From: Pseudolactococcus insecticola
GTDB lineage: Bacteria > Bacillota > Bacilli > Lactobacillales > Streptococcaceae
Reading direction: 5' to 3'
Length of the DNA stretch: 64,000 bases
NCBI RefSeq assembly: GCF_011170065.1
Contig: NZ_BLLH01000003.1
Location: 62,001 to 126,000, forward strand
Shown: positions 27,168 to 34,939 of the stretch, piece after piece
Layout: each line of letters starts with the position of its first letter
Position numbering within the stretch: the stretch's first letter is position 1
Position numbers and translations under genes: made by a program
Notes under the pieces: generated by a model
Seen by the model: the letters and a program-made list of their open reading frames with translations, nothing else
Told to the model about the DNA's origin: nothing
Databases searched by the model: none

Positions 27168-28298
27168 TCAAATCAACGCTTTCCGAATCAAAACGTCAAC
27201 ACCCTCAGGCACCCATGCGGCGATAACGGCGTCTTCTACGACGCGAATCCAGCCAAGGCCTGAGAAGACAACATCGGTTTTTTCCTTGAGTGAAAACTCT
27301 TTTCTGACGAGTTTTGGAAAGCTTTCCAGTTCGTCCTCGTAAGGGGGCACTAGCAGTCCACCCGCATGTTTCGCGTAAAATTCATCGGCGCCTGCCAGTT
27401 TCGTGCGGTGAATGTTCAAGTTATTATCAAAAAATCCTGTAAATCCTTGTTTGTCGCCCTTGATATAATCAAATCGTGCTAAACCACCCATAAATAAAGT
27501 CTGACCGCTATTAAGCTGATACGTTTTGGGCTTGATTTCTTTTTTCGGACTGACGAGTTTGAGGTCATTTTTCCCAACAAAATGCGCCATCTGATGCCTA
27601 TGAATAATACCCGGTGTGTCAATGATAAAACTACCATCATCAAGTGGAATCTCAATCTTGTCAAGCGTCGTCCCAGGAAAACGGCTCGTCGTGATGACAT
27701 CCGAATCGCCAGTGGCATTTTTGATAATGGCATTAATCAGCGTTGATTTGCCGACATTTGTCACGCCAACCACATAAACGTCGCGTCCCGCGCGATAGTG
27801 CTCTATCTCATCCATCAGATCAGCAATATCGTCTTTGTTATAAGCGCTTGCAAGCACGACGTCTACTGGCCGTAGACCTTCTTCATGTGCCCGCTCGCGT
27901 AGCCAATTTCTGACCTTACTTTCCTTGACAGACTTTGGCAAAATATCGCGCTTATTGCCTACTAAAAGCACATCGTTATCAGCAACAAACCTGTGCAGGC
28001 CTGGGATAACAGACCCGTTGAAATCAAATATATCGATGACATTGACAACAAGCGAGTTGGTATTTCCGACTTCCGTGAGCAGTTTCAAAAAGGCATCATC
28101 GCTGATATTGACGTCTGCGATTTCATTATAATGGCGCAAACGAAAACAGCGCTGGCAGTACAGTTCCCCTGTTTCAAGCCCTTTTTCGAGTGCAGATTTT
28201 GGCGTATAGCCAAGCACCGTTTTATCTAGCGTCTGAATCTCAGCGCCACAGCCGATACACCGCAAATCCGTCAACGTTTCTAAATCGTGTTCTGCCAC
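27168..28298 (-). CDS. yqeH: Ribosome biogenesis GTPase YqeH
   Basis: Circularly permuted GTPase of 376 residues needed for 30S assembly. Order: zinc finger (CIGCG ... CQRC), then G4 GNKRD, then G1 GVTNVGKSTLIN, G2, and G3 DTPG, followed by the NOG-like C-terminal domain. I choose the GTG at 28298 (GGAG 8 bases upstream), which overlaps the end of yqeG by 19 bases; the open frame to 28373 only mirrors yqeG sequence. Confidence 0.94.
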   Translation of the reverse strand: MAEHDLETLTDLRCIGCGAEIQTLDKTVLGYTPKSALEKGLETGELYCQRCFRLRHYNEIADVNISDDAFLKLLTEVGNTNSLVVNVIDIFDFNGSVIPGLHRFVADNDVLLVGNKRDILPKSVKESKVRNWLRERAHEEGLRPVDVVLASAYNKDDIADLMDEIEHYRAGRDVYVVGVTNVGKSTLINAIIKNATGDSDVITTSRFPGTTLDKIEIPLDDGSFIIDTPGIIHRHQMAHFVGKNDLKLVSPKKEIKPKTYQLNSGQTLFMGGLARFDYIKGDKQGFTGFFDNNLNIHRTKLAGADEFYAKHAGGLLVPPYEDELESFPKLVRKEFSLKEKTDVVFSGLGWIRVVEDAVIAAWVPEGVDVLIRKALI

Positions 28299-28810
28299 TT
28301 GGGTTCTCCATATTTTTCTATCAACTTGCGCCACACACGGCGTTCCCGCGCGCGATTGATCTTCGTGTTCCAAGCGTCCGACTCAACTAACGGCTTCACA
28401 AGCACGCTACGCACACCCGCACGCTTTGCCGCCCGAATATCCGTCATCAGCTGGTCCCCCACCATGATTACATGCTCCGGCGAGACGCCGTCAAGCTGCG
28501 CCAAAGCTTTTTTGATGCCAATGTCAAAAGGCTTCATAGCACGGCTGACAAAGTCAATATCAAAGCGTTCTACAGCTCGTTTGACACGGTCGTGATTATT
28601 ATTTGAGACAACGATAACTTTGATATGTGTTGCTTTCATCTCTTCTAACCAGGCACGCATTTCAGGCGTGCCATCAGGATTATTCCAGGCAGTTAAGGTG
28701 TTATCTAAATCCACAAAAACCGCAGAAATCTCATGTCGTCTCAAGCTCTCCGCCGTCAGCTGATAAGCAGCCTCAAGCAAAAAATCTGGCTTATAATTTT
28801 CAATGCTCAT
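28280..28810 (-). CDS. yqeG: HAD-superfamily phosphatase YqeG
   Basis: A 176-residue HAD-IIIA phosphatase: VFVDLDNTLTAWN holds the DxDxT nucleophile motif, VVSNNNHDR is motif II, and VGDQLMTDIRAAKRAG is motif IV. Substrate unknown. It is the first gene of the yqeG-yqeH-yhbY-nadD-yqeK operon, with a minus-strand TATAAT (28823-28818) just ahead of its start. Confidence 0.92.
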   Translation of the reverse strand: MSIENYKPDFLLEAAYQLTAESLRRHEISAVFVDLDNTLTAWNNPDGTPEMRAWLEEMKATHIKVIVVSNNNHDRVKRAVERFDIDFVSRAMKPFDIGIKKALAQLDGVSPEHVIMVGDQLMTDIRAAKRAGVRSVLVKPLVESDAWNTKINRARERRVWRKLIEKYGEPKWQNTI

Positions 28811-28824
28811 ATTTTATATTATAA

Positions 28825-28893
28825 CATAAAAGCCCGTCAGAATCTGACGAGCCATTACGAAAAGGGAGTTTTATGAAAAAATATTTTAGGAAT
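28825..28893 (-). ncRNA. Candidate csRNA-like small RNA, copy 2
   Basis: Predicted about 69 nt, in the 117-base gap between the drug exporter and yqeG. Conserved CATTCCTAAAATATTTTTTC, then CATAAAACTCCCTTT (28874-28860), complementary to AAAGGGAGTTTTATG, then a terminator with stem CGTCAG/CTGACG extended by GC pairs (28832-28852) and a U-run. Same design as the copies near 15.4 and 30.95 kb. Confidence 0.62.
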
Positions 28894-28899
28894 GACTTT

Positions 28900-28932
28900 A
28901 TTATACTGTCAGAAGCTTAAGCCAACCTTACT
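28900..28932 (-). promoter_or_regulatory. CiaR-like promoter of sRNA copy 2
   Basis: Minus strand: AGTAAG-N5-CTTAAG (28932-28916), exactly 10 bases, TATAAT (28905-28900). The upstream half overlaps the stop codon of the exporter gene. Confidence 0.5.
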
Positions 28933-30301
28933 TTTTCGTCAGAAATACAGCTGGCAGAAAAATCAGGGCTAGGACGATAGCTGAGGCTAGAAAACCCGCG
29001 TGAAAACCAGCTATCATACCTTTTCCAATCGTTGTTGCAGCAACAATTGTTGCAAGTAACGCCGTTCCAAAACTCGCACCTAGATTTTCAATGATATTAA
29101 CTCCAACGCCAGCTTGCGGCAGCTCCTTGTCATCAAGACCTGTATAGGCATCGCTCGATAAGGGAATGTTGACACCACCAAAACTCGCACCACGAATGAA
29201 AAGCACGATTGACAGCCAGATGAGGCTGGTATGAGCCGTGATGAAAATCAACGGCACAGAACCAATCAAACAGACAACCAGACTAACTAACACGACTTGT
29301 TTTGCACCGATTCGGTCAATCATCTTGCCGATATAAGGCCGCGTGACAAGCATGCCAAGACCTTGTGGAATCAAGGCAAGTGCCGCACCGATTGTCGTCA
29401 GATGTAACACATTTTGGAAAAATAGTGGCAAGATGAGCATAGGACCCATGATGGCAATATTCGCTAGAAATAGACCGATACTTGTTGCTTTGAAAGTTCT
29501 GTGACGAAATAGTGCCAGCGGCAGGATACTGCGACCGTGATTTTTCTTGTCGTAGATTACGTAAGCACCTGCAAATATGAGTCCTAATAGAAGCCAGATG
29601 AGCGTGTTAGCATTTGCAAAACTTGCCTGGTCAGCAGCCTTTGAAACGCCAAATATCAGCGCGACACTCATGAGTGACAAAAGCGAGATACCAGGAATAT
29701 CAAGCCTAGACGTCTTATCAAATGCAGGAAAATCTGGCAAATTTTTACGCATCATCACAAGTGAGATCACAACCACAGCAACATTGATGTAGAAAATCCA
29801 GCGCCATGAGGCAAACTCGACGATGAATCCGCCAAGTACAGGACCAAAGATCGGACCAAAAATCATGGGCGTCGTCACAATCGAGATGATTTTTCCGATA
29901 TTTTCAGGACCAGCCGTTTTGACAAGGAGCGTTGACATTAGCGGTGTAATAATGCCTGCGCTGAAACCTTGCAGGAGTCGAAAAGCGATAAATGTCTCAA
30001 TCGTCCAGCTAAATCCCGCTAAAACGGAAGTCAGGCCGAAAGCCAAAGTGGCTGCCATGAGCACCTTCTTGCCGTCAAATCGGTTCATCAGCCAGCCTGA
30101 AACAGGCACCGCGACTGCAAGTGCAAGGACGTATCCCGTAATCCCCCACTGGATAACGCCTAGCGTCGTTGCAAAATCATGCGTCAGCTCTTTGACTGCG
30201 ATATTGACCATGGTTGAGTCAAGCATGGGGGCGATTGCAGCAAGCATGATTGTCCACGCTGCAAGCATTGTTTTATGTGGAATTTTTTGAGTTGTTGTCA
30301 T
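28928..30301 (-). CDS. MFS multidrug exporter (DHA2/EmrB-type)
   Basis: A 457-residue MFS protein with about 14 membrane segments. Motif A-like GWLMNRFDGKKVLM (about 67-80), motif C-type IFGPIFGPVLGGFIV (about 148-162, typical of drug:H+ antiporters) and the N-terminal MLDSTMVNIAVKEL identify the EmrB/QacA (DHA2) group. It probably exports toxic compounds using the proton gradient. It lies 120 bases downstream of a MarR gene and behind three copies of an operator-like 9-mer, so repression by that MarR protein is likely. Substrates unknown. Confidence 0.88.
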   Translation of the reverse strand: MTTTQKIPHKTMLAAWTIMLAAIAPMLDSTMVNIAVKELTHDFATTLGVIQWGITGYVLALAVAVPVSGWLMNRFDGKKVLMAATLAFGLTSVLAGFSWTIETFIAFRLLQGFSAGIITPLMSTLLVKTAGPENIGKIISIVTTPMIFGPIFGPVLGGFIVEFASWRWIFYINVAVVVISLVMMRKNLPDFPAFDKTSRLDIPGISLLSLMSVALIFGVSKAADQASFANANTLIWLLLGLIFAGAYVIYDKKNHGRSILPLALFRHRTFKATSIGLFLANIAIMGPMLILPLFFQNVLHLTTIGAALALIPQGLGMLVTRPYIGKMIDRIGAKQVVLVSLVVCLIGSVPLIFITAHTSLIWLSIVLFIRGASFGGVNIPLSSDAYTGLDDKELPQAGVGVNIIENLGASFGTALLATIVAATTIGKGMIAGFHAGFLASAIVLALIFLPAVFLTKK

Positions 30302-30319
30302 AAAATAAGTTACCTTTCT

Positions 30320-30390
30320 TATGTTGACTCCTTTATTGTTTCCTTGTCAACATAATTAGTTTAACTTATTTTTGTTTCTTTGTCAACATA
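30320..30390. promoter_or_regulatory. Probable MarR operator region and exporter promoter
   Basis: Three 9-mers: TATGTTGAC at 30320-30328 and its complement GTCAACATA at 30346-30354 and 30382-30390. The exporter promoter TTGACA (30386-30381), N17, TAAACT (30363-30358) on the minus strand has its -35 inside the third 9-mer, with the second just past the -10. Confidence 0.68.
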
Positions 30391-30394
30391 AAAA

Positions 30395-30422
30395 AGAAAA
30401 AAATAAAGCAACTCGCTTTATT
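30395..30422 (-). terminator. marR terminator
   Basis: AATAAAGC / GCTTTATT with a 5-base loop and a strong U-run, beginning at the marR stop codon; it separates marR from the exporter transcript. Confidence 0.75.
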
Positions 30423-30877
30423 CATTTTTTTGGCAACATTTCTTGGTCTAAATGCTGATTATAAGCTGTTACAAAGGCGATGACAGTGTCCAGCGCTTCT
30501 GACGAAAACTGCTCAAAAACAGCCTTATCTGATGTGATAAATTTGTCATGCAAATCATTATGAATAGCGTCTATTCGGCGTCCTTCATCCGTCAGCGTGA
30601 AATAAATCTCTTTTTTATTGTCTGGTTTTTGATAACTTGCGACAATGCCTTTTTGCTGTAACTTTTTAGTGATCTTACTAATGGCACCGCGCGTCATATA
30701 GAGCGCATTTGCAAGCCTTGTCACATTGGCATCCTGATGCGTCGCAATATACTCGATATAAGAAATCTCAGATAAACTAAAACCCGCCATCGCGCGCTCC
30801 ATGATTGGCTTTCTGATTAGTAGTAGCTTGTTATTGAGATCTGTGATGCCTGACATGATTGCTTGTGACTTTTCCAT
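30422..30877 (-). CDS. MarR-family transcriptional regulator
   Basis: A 151-residue winged-helix MarR regulator: helix-turn-helix DANVTRLANALYMTRGAISKITKKLQQKG and wing QKPDNKKEIYFTLTDEGRR. It likely represses the downstream MFS exporter and releases on binding its substrates. Start choice is odd: ATG at 30877 lies 7 bases after a TATAAT with a matching TTGTTT at N17, so the mRNA would begin at or next to the start codon (leaderless). The next ATG (30856, MSGITDLN) has only GGAAAAG 15 bases upstream. The frame upstream of 30877 is the promoter itself. Confidence 0.88.
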   Translation of the reverse strand: MEKSQAIMSGITDLNNKLLLIRKPIMERAMAGFSLSEISYIEYIATHQDANVTRLANALYMTRGAISKITKKLQQKGIVASYQKPDNKKEIYFTLTDEGRRIDAIHNDLHDKFITSDKAVFEQFSSEALDTVIAFVTAYNQHLDQEMLPKK

Positions 30878-30883
30878 AGTTAT

Positions 30884-30912
30884 ATTATAGCACACTGTTT
30901 CCAACTAAACAA
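30884..30912 (-). promoter_or_regulatory. marR promoter
   Basis: TTGTTT (30912-30907), 17-base spacer, TATAAT (30889-30884). Confidence 0.65.
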
Positions 30913-30916
30913 AATC

Positions 30917-30986
30917 AAAAAAGCTCGCCATTTACTGACAAGCTCTTTCGAAAAAGGGAGTTATTTATGAAAAATATTTTAGGAAT
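30917..30986 (-). ncRNA. Candidate csRNA-like small RNA, copy 3
   Basis: Predicted about 70 nt between dnaJ and marR. Conserved TATTCCTAAAATATTTTTC (one T shorter than the other copies), then CATAAATAACTCCCTTTTT (30969-30951), complementary to a GGGAG ribosome binding site plus AUG, then a terminator with stem AGCTTGTCA/TGGCGAGCT (30922-30944, with G-U pairs) and a U-run. Confidence 0.65.
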
Positions 30987-30992
30987 AACTAA

Positions 30993-31025
30993 AGTATACC
31001 CAATTTTCCCTAAACAAACCTTAAA
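30993..31025 (-). promoter_or_regulatory. CiaR-like promoter of sRNA copy 3
   Basis: Minus strand: TTTAAG-N5-TTTAGG (31025-31009), exactly 10 bases, TATACT (30998-30993). This is the best of the three matches to TTTAAG-N5-TTTAAG-N10-(-10). Confidence 0.62.
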
Positions 31026-31026
31026 C

Positions 31027-32172
31027 TCAAAATTTATCTTTCAACTTGTCGAAAAAGCCTTCGGATTTTTGAGCTGAGACACTCTGACCACTTGCTTTTG
31101 CAAAGGCTGCGAGCGCTTCTTTTTGGGCGTCATTGAGTTTTTTAGGCGTCACAAGGTTGACAATCACGTGCTGATCGCCATTTCCCGTTCCCCGAAGTTT
31201 TGGTGCCCCTTTACCGCGCAAACGGAAGGTTTGACCTGTTTGTGTGCCAGCTGGGATTTTAAGCTTAACCGCACCATGAACTGTTGGAATTTCAATCTCA
31301 TCGCCAAGCGCTGCCTGCACAAATTCTAGCGGCATTTCGTAGAAAATCTCAGCACCATCACGCTCAAACTTATCAGACGGCGCAACGTTGAACGTCACAT
31401 AAAGATCACCATAGGGGCCGTTGTTGACCCCCGCATCACCGCCACCAGTCATGCGCATTTGTTGACCTGTTTCAACACCAGCTGGCACTGTGACTTTGAC
31501 TTTGTGCAATTCTTTTTCATGTCCTGAACCGTGACAAGTTGGACATTTTTCTTTGATCTCCTTACCTGTGCCGTGACAAACATCACAGGTCGCCGTCGTC
31601 ATCACGCGGCCAAGCGGTGTATCGCGCGCCACTTGAACTTGGCCACGGCCACCACACTTGCTACAAGTAATCGGCTGCGTGCCAGGTTTTGCACCATTGC
31701 CATGACAGGTATGGCATTCAGTCTCACGATTGTAGCTGACTTCTTTTTCGACACCGAAAATCGCCTCTTCAAACTTGAGATTGATGCGGTATTCTAAGTC
31801 ATCCCCTTGCCTAGGGGCAGTTGGATTGCTACGCGCACCGCCACCACCGCCACCGAAAAACGATGAAAAGATGTCATCAAATCCGCCGAAGCCTCCTGAG
31901 AAGCCTCCGCCGTCAAATCCACCAAATCCGCCGCCACCGCCGAAACCGCCATTGGCTCCTGCAGCACCGTACTGATCATATGCAGCACGTTTTTGCTCGT
32001 CACCTAGCGTTTCATAGGCTTCTTGGATTTCCTTATATTTATCCTCTGCACCCGCGTCTTTATTGATGTCTGGGTGGTATTGCTTAGACATTTTCCGGTA
32101 AGCTTTTTTGATCTCATCTTGGCTAGCAGACTGACTGACGCCCAACCGTTCGTAAAATTCTGTGTTATTCAT
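31027..32172 (-). CDS. dnaJ: Chaperone protein DnaJ
   Basis: Hsp40 of 381 residues, cochaperone stimulating DnaK ATPase. The J-domain has QYHPDINKD (HPD, about 32-35), followed by a Gly/Phe-rich linker (about 75-115), four zinc-finger repeats CxxCxGxG ([32 protein letters not shown]), and the C-terminal substrate domains. It stands alone rather than behind dnaK, as in Lactococcus, and has its own promoter and CIRCE element. It has no terminator of its own apart from that of the small-RNA unit right after it. Confidence 0.97.
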   Translation of the reverse strand: MNNTEFYERLGVSQSASQDEIKKAYRKMSKQYHPDINKDAGAEDKYKEIQEAYETLGDEQKRAAYDQYGAAGANGGFGGGGGFGGFDGGGFSGGFGGFDDIFSSFFGGGGGGARSNPTAPRQGDDLEYRINLKFEEAIFGVEKEVSYNRETECHTCHGNGAKPGTQPITCSKCGGRGQVQVARDTPLGRVMTTATCDVCHGTGKEIKEKCPTCHGSGHEKELHKVKVTVPAGVETGQQMRMTGGGDAGVNNGPYGDLYVTFNVAPSDKFERDGAEIFYEMPLEFVQAALGDEIEIPTVHGAVKLKIPAGTQTGQTFRLRGKGAPKLRGTGNGDQHVIVNLVTPKKLNDAQKEALAAFAKASGQSVSAQKSEGFFDKLKDKF

Positions 32173-32209
32173 GTATCTAAAACCTCTTTAACATTTTTAT
32201 AGTAATTCT

Positions 32210-32238
32210 ATTTTACCATTTTATGCAGCTTTTGACAA
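32210..32238 (-). promoter_or_regulatory. dnaJ promoter
   Basis: TTGTCA (32238-32233), 17-base spacer, TAAAAT (32215-32210), five bases after the CIRCE element. Confidence 0.65.
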
Positions 32239-32243
32239 AAAAA

Positions 32244-32269
32244 TTAGCACTCTTTTTTTAGAGTGCTAA
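32244..32269. promoter_or_regulatory. CIRCE element (HrcA operator), also shaped as a terminator
   Basis: TTAGCACTC-N8-GAGTGCTAA: both 9-base arms match CIRCE perfectly; the spacer is 8 instead of the usual 9. On the minus strand the same hairpin is followed by a U-run, so it could also end transcription of the exchanger pseudogene, whose stop is 6 bases before it. Confidence 0.88.
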
Positions 32270-32274
32270 TTTTC

Positions 32275-33274
32275 TCAAGCAGAAACTAGATTAAATAATA
32301 GATAGATCAGATAAATCACGATAAACAAACTTCCTTCTAGCCTTGTCAGTTCTCGTTTTTTTGTATTATATATGGCAACTATCATATAGGTAACTATGCC
32401 GATTGCAAGGGGCAAAATCACTTGTAAAAACGACATTGGAACCTGTATAGCGGTTTTTGAAAATGTAATGGTCGTGCCTAGGACAAGAAAAATATTCATC
32501 AGACTGGCACCCAAAAGATTGCCAAAGGCAAGGCCGCCGTAACCTTTTTTGACAGATACAATGACCGTTGAAAGTTCAGGTAAACTGGTGCCAAGAGCTA
32601 CAATAGTCGCAGAAATCACAGCTTCTGACATACCCAGGCGTTTTGCTGCCACCTGAACCGTGGCAACCAAGACCGCAGAACTTACTGCAACAAGTAGTGC
32701 CGATCCAAGAAGTCCTGCAATCATCACCATCACAACCTTTTTCGGCGTTCTGACACCATCATCACCATCTTTAGCGACAAGGTTTGTGGGCTCGTCAGAG
32801 CGCTTGAGATAGCTATAAAGATAAATCGGCACCGCAATCAAGAAAATGATGCCTAGAAACCGTGGAATGTCAGCCTTTCCAGAAATGGTCCGCTTTACCA
32901 AAACGGTCGTAAAAAGGGCGGTCAGACTGCCTAAAATCAGCCAGACATTTAACGCGGACTTTTTCTTAACCGCAATCGTGCCGTAAAGCGCACCGACGCC
33001 CAAAATCAGCGTGGTATTCGTGATGACGGAGCCTAGTGCATTCAAGGGCGTTTGATCCCGTCAGAACCGCGCTGATGCTCGTTGCAAGCTCAGGCAATGT
33101 CGTGCCAATCGAGACAATCGTCGCACCGACAACCATCTCAGGAATGCGCAAAATCTGCGATACGCCAATCGCCGTATCCGTCAGATAATCCGCGGATTTT
33201 GACAAGATAAACAAGGCAGCAAGAAAGATAACCGCGATAATCCCCAAATGCAATGAATCAAATAATGTTGTCAT
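32275..33274 (-). pseudogene. CaCA-family Na+/Ca2+ exchanger, frameshifted
   Basis: Two overlapping frames together make one complete K+-dependent-type Na+/Ca2+ exchanger (YrbG group, about 333 residues). The first half (ATG 33274, GGAGCATTTT before it) carries alpha-1 repeat VGATIVSIGTTLPELATSIS; the second carries alpha-2 SATIVALGTSLPELSTVIVS. Reading switches near 33040-33050: frame 1 reads TGSNALECTR, frame 2 resumes with LNALGSVITNT, as if two bases were lost (or one gained) in TGSNALANALGS. The second half has no ribosome binding site. Either a real disruption or a sequencing error; both alpha repeats are otherwise intact. Confidence 0.8.
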
Positions 33275-33381
33275 AAAATGCTCCGTTTTCTTTTTTCGTA
33301 AAATAAAAGAGCCTAGACGCCAAGTCACTATCCTTCCTGCCCTAAGAAGAATCTGCCTTGAAGCCTAAGCCCAACCGTTTG

Positions 33382-34128
33382 TTATTTAGTTTTAGTTTTT
33401 TTGAAAAGACGTGCAAGCGGTGCCGCAATCAAGGTAAACAATACCGTGAAAAGTGTCAGCAAAAGCACTGGAATCAACAGGATGATCCGCGGAATATAAC
33501 CTAGCGGACTCGCTTTTTTGACACCACGAATTTTTTCAGACTCGGCGTCCAAGCGATCGAACTCCTGCTCAATCCGACGCGCCACCTCAGCAATCCCAGC
33601 ATCATCCATTTTTTTAATGTCTGATATGTCGATAGGATTGCCAAAGTTCATATCAATCTGCTCACGACGTGCTAGCCCCGAAAAGCCACGTGGTCCTTCA
33701 TAAACTGCCGGCATGATGCGGACTTTCGCCATTTTCGCAATGACCGCAACACCACCTTTGACATCGCTCGAATGTCTGGAGCCACTTGGAAACATAATCA
33801 ACGACTTGTTAGAATTTTTGAGCACCTTGACCGGATGTTTGATCGTGCTAGGACCAGGATGGTCGCGATCAATCGGAAAAGCGCCACACATTTCAATCCA
33901 CCAACCAAAGAAGACATTTTTGAATAACTCTTTTTTAGCCATAAAAATGAACTGCTTGGGTGCTGTCGCAAAAGCCAGATAAACCGGATCCCACCAAGTT
34001 CTATGCGGCGCAACTAGGATATAATTCTCATCAAGCGCAGGGATCTTGTCCTTGTTGTGATAGTGCACATTGCCATTTAGCATCCAAAGCAAAATCGCAA
34101 CGAAATTTCTAAGATAAGTATAAAACAT
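33382..34128 (-). CDS. plsC: 1-acyl-sn-glycerol-3-phosphate acyltransferase (PlsC-like)
   Basis: A 248-residue membrane-bound acyltransferase. HRTWWD is the HX4D catalytic motif (about 41-46), GAFPIDRD the second block, and MFPSGSRHSS replaces the usual FPEGTRS, with Glu changed to Ser; VPAVYEG-like MPAVYEGPRGF is the fourth. A C-terminal membrane segment (about 212-238) is extra. It should convert lysophosphatidic to phosphatidic acid, but the altered third motif leaves the acceptor open. Confidence 0.82.
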   Translation of the reverse strand: MFYTYLRNFVAILLWMLNGNVHYHNKDKIPALDENYILVAPHRTWWDPVYLAFATAPKQFIFMAKKELFKNVFFGWWIEMCGAFPIDRDHPGPSTIKHPVKVLKNSNKSLIMFPSGSRHSSDVKGGVAVIAKMAKVRIMPAVYEGPRGFSGLARREQIDMNFGNPIDISDIKKMDDAGIAEVARRIEQEFDRLDAESEKIRGVKKASPLGYIPRIILLIPVLLLTLFTVLFTLIAAPLARLFKKTKTK

Positions 34129-34188
34129 GATTTTTCCTTTTTAATGTCAAATAAAAATAGCCTTTCGACTATTTTAACATATTTTGGC

Positions 34189-34848
34189 TTATCTGACCAA
34201 TTTACTTTCAGTTTCGTGAATCTCATCCACTTCAAAACCTGCAGCTGTAAAGGCCGTTTCAATCTCTTTGACACCAAGTTTTCCTGTCAACTGAACTTCA
34301 ATCGTCGTTTTGCGATTGTCGCCATTGATCTGCACGATACTTCTGACGTCAAGATCGTTCGCCGCAAGCACGTCTGACAGCTTTTCCAAAGAGCCTACGG
34401 CATCTGGAACTAGCACGCGAACGCGCACGCCAGCTTCACCATAGCCCGCAATTTTCAAGAAGGCACCAAAAACATCTTTGTCAGTGATGACGCCGCTCAC
34501 ACGATCATTGTCAACGACTGGCAAAACGCCGACATTGTTCTGACGCATCTTGTAAACTGCATCCTCAAGCGACGCATATTTTGAAATCGTAAGTACGTCT
34601 TTGAGCATGACCTCCCCAACCGTCGTTTTATTGAGCAAATAGTTCATCTCATAAACCGATAGGCTCGTCGCAACTGACGGACTTGCTTTCTCGATTGTCC
34701 CCGCCGTTACAAGTCCCACTAGCTGATCATTTTCAATGACGGGTAGTCTGTGAATGCCCTGTTCTTTCATGATGTCTGCAGCTTTTGCAATCTTTGTTGC
34801 AGGTGACACGTAGATCACCTTTTTTGTCATAAAATCTTTTACTGCCAT
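34189..34848 (-). CDS. CBS-domain pair plus ACT domain protein (AcuB-like)
   Basis: A 219-residue regulator-like protein: two CBS motifs (about 1-60 and 78-135; RLPVIENDQLVGLVTAGTIE and GVLPVVDNDRVSGVITDKDV), then a C-terminal ACT domain (about 143-212). CBS pairs bind adenine nucleotides and ACT domains often bind amino acids. AcuB-type proteins of this layout occur across Firmicutes without a settled function. It is 91 bases downstream of the livFGMH operon end. Confidence 0.8.
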   Translation of the reverse strand: MAVKDFMTKKVIYVSPATKIAKAADIMKEQGIHRLPVIENDQLVGLVTAGTIEKASPSVATSLSVYEMNYLLNKTTVGEVMLKDVLTISKYASLEDAVYKMRQNNVGVLPVVDNDRVSGVITDKDVFGAFLKIAGYGEAGVRVRVLVPDAVGSLEKLSDVLAANDLDVRSIVQINGDNRKTTIEVQLTGKLGVKEIETAFTAAGFEVDEIHETESKLVR

Positions 34849-34902
34849 AGCGTCCGTCTCCCTTATCTAATCATCTTCTAACTTTATTTTACCTGATATT
34901 AA

Positions 34903-34931
34903 CAAAAAAAGCACGCAAAAATGCGTACTTT
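34903..34931 (-). terminator. liv operon terminator
   Basis: Minus-strand stem AAAGTACGCA / TGCGTGCTTT with a 3-base loop and a long U-run, 9 bases past livF. Confidence 0.8.
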
Positions 34932-34939
34932 AAACACGT

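Noticed and set aside
34077-34277. 66-codon minus-strand frame between the acyltransferase and the CBS/ACT gene
   Set aside because: Overlaps both real genes in another frame; no start signals.
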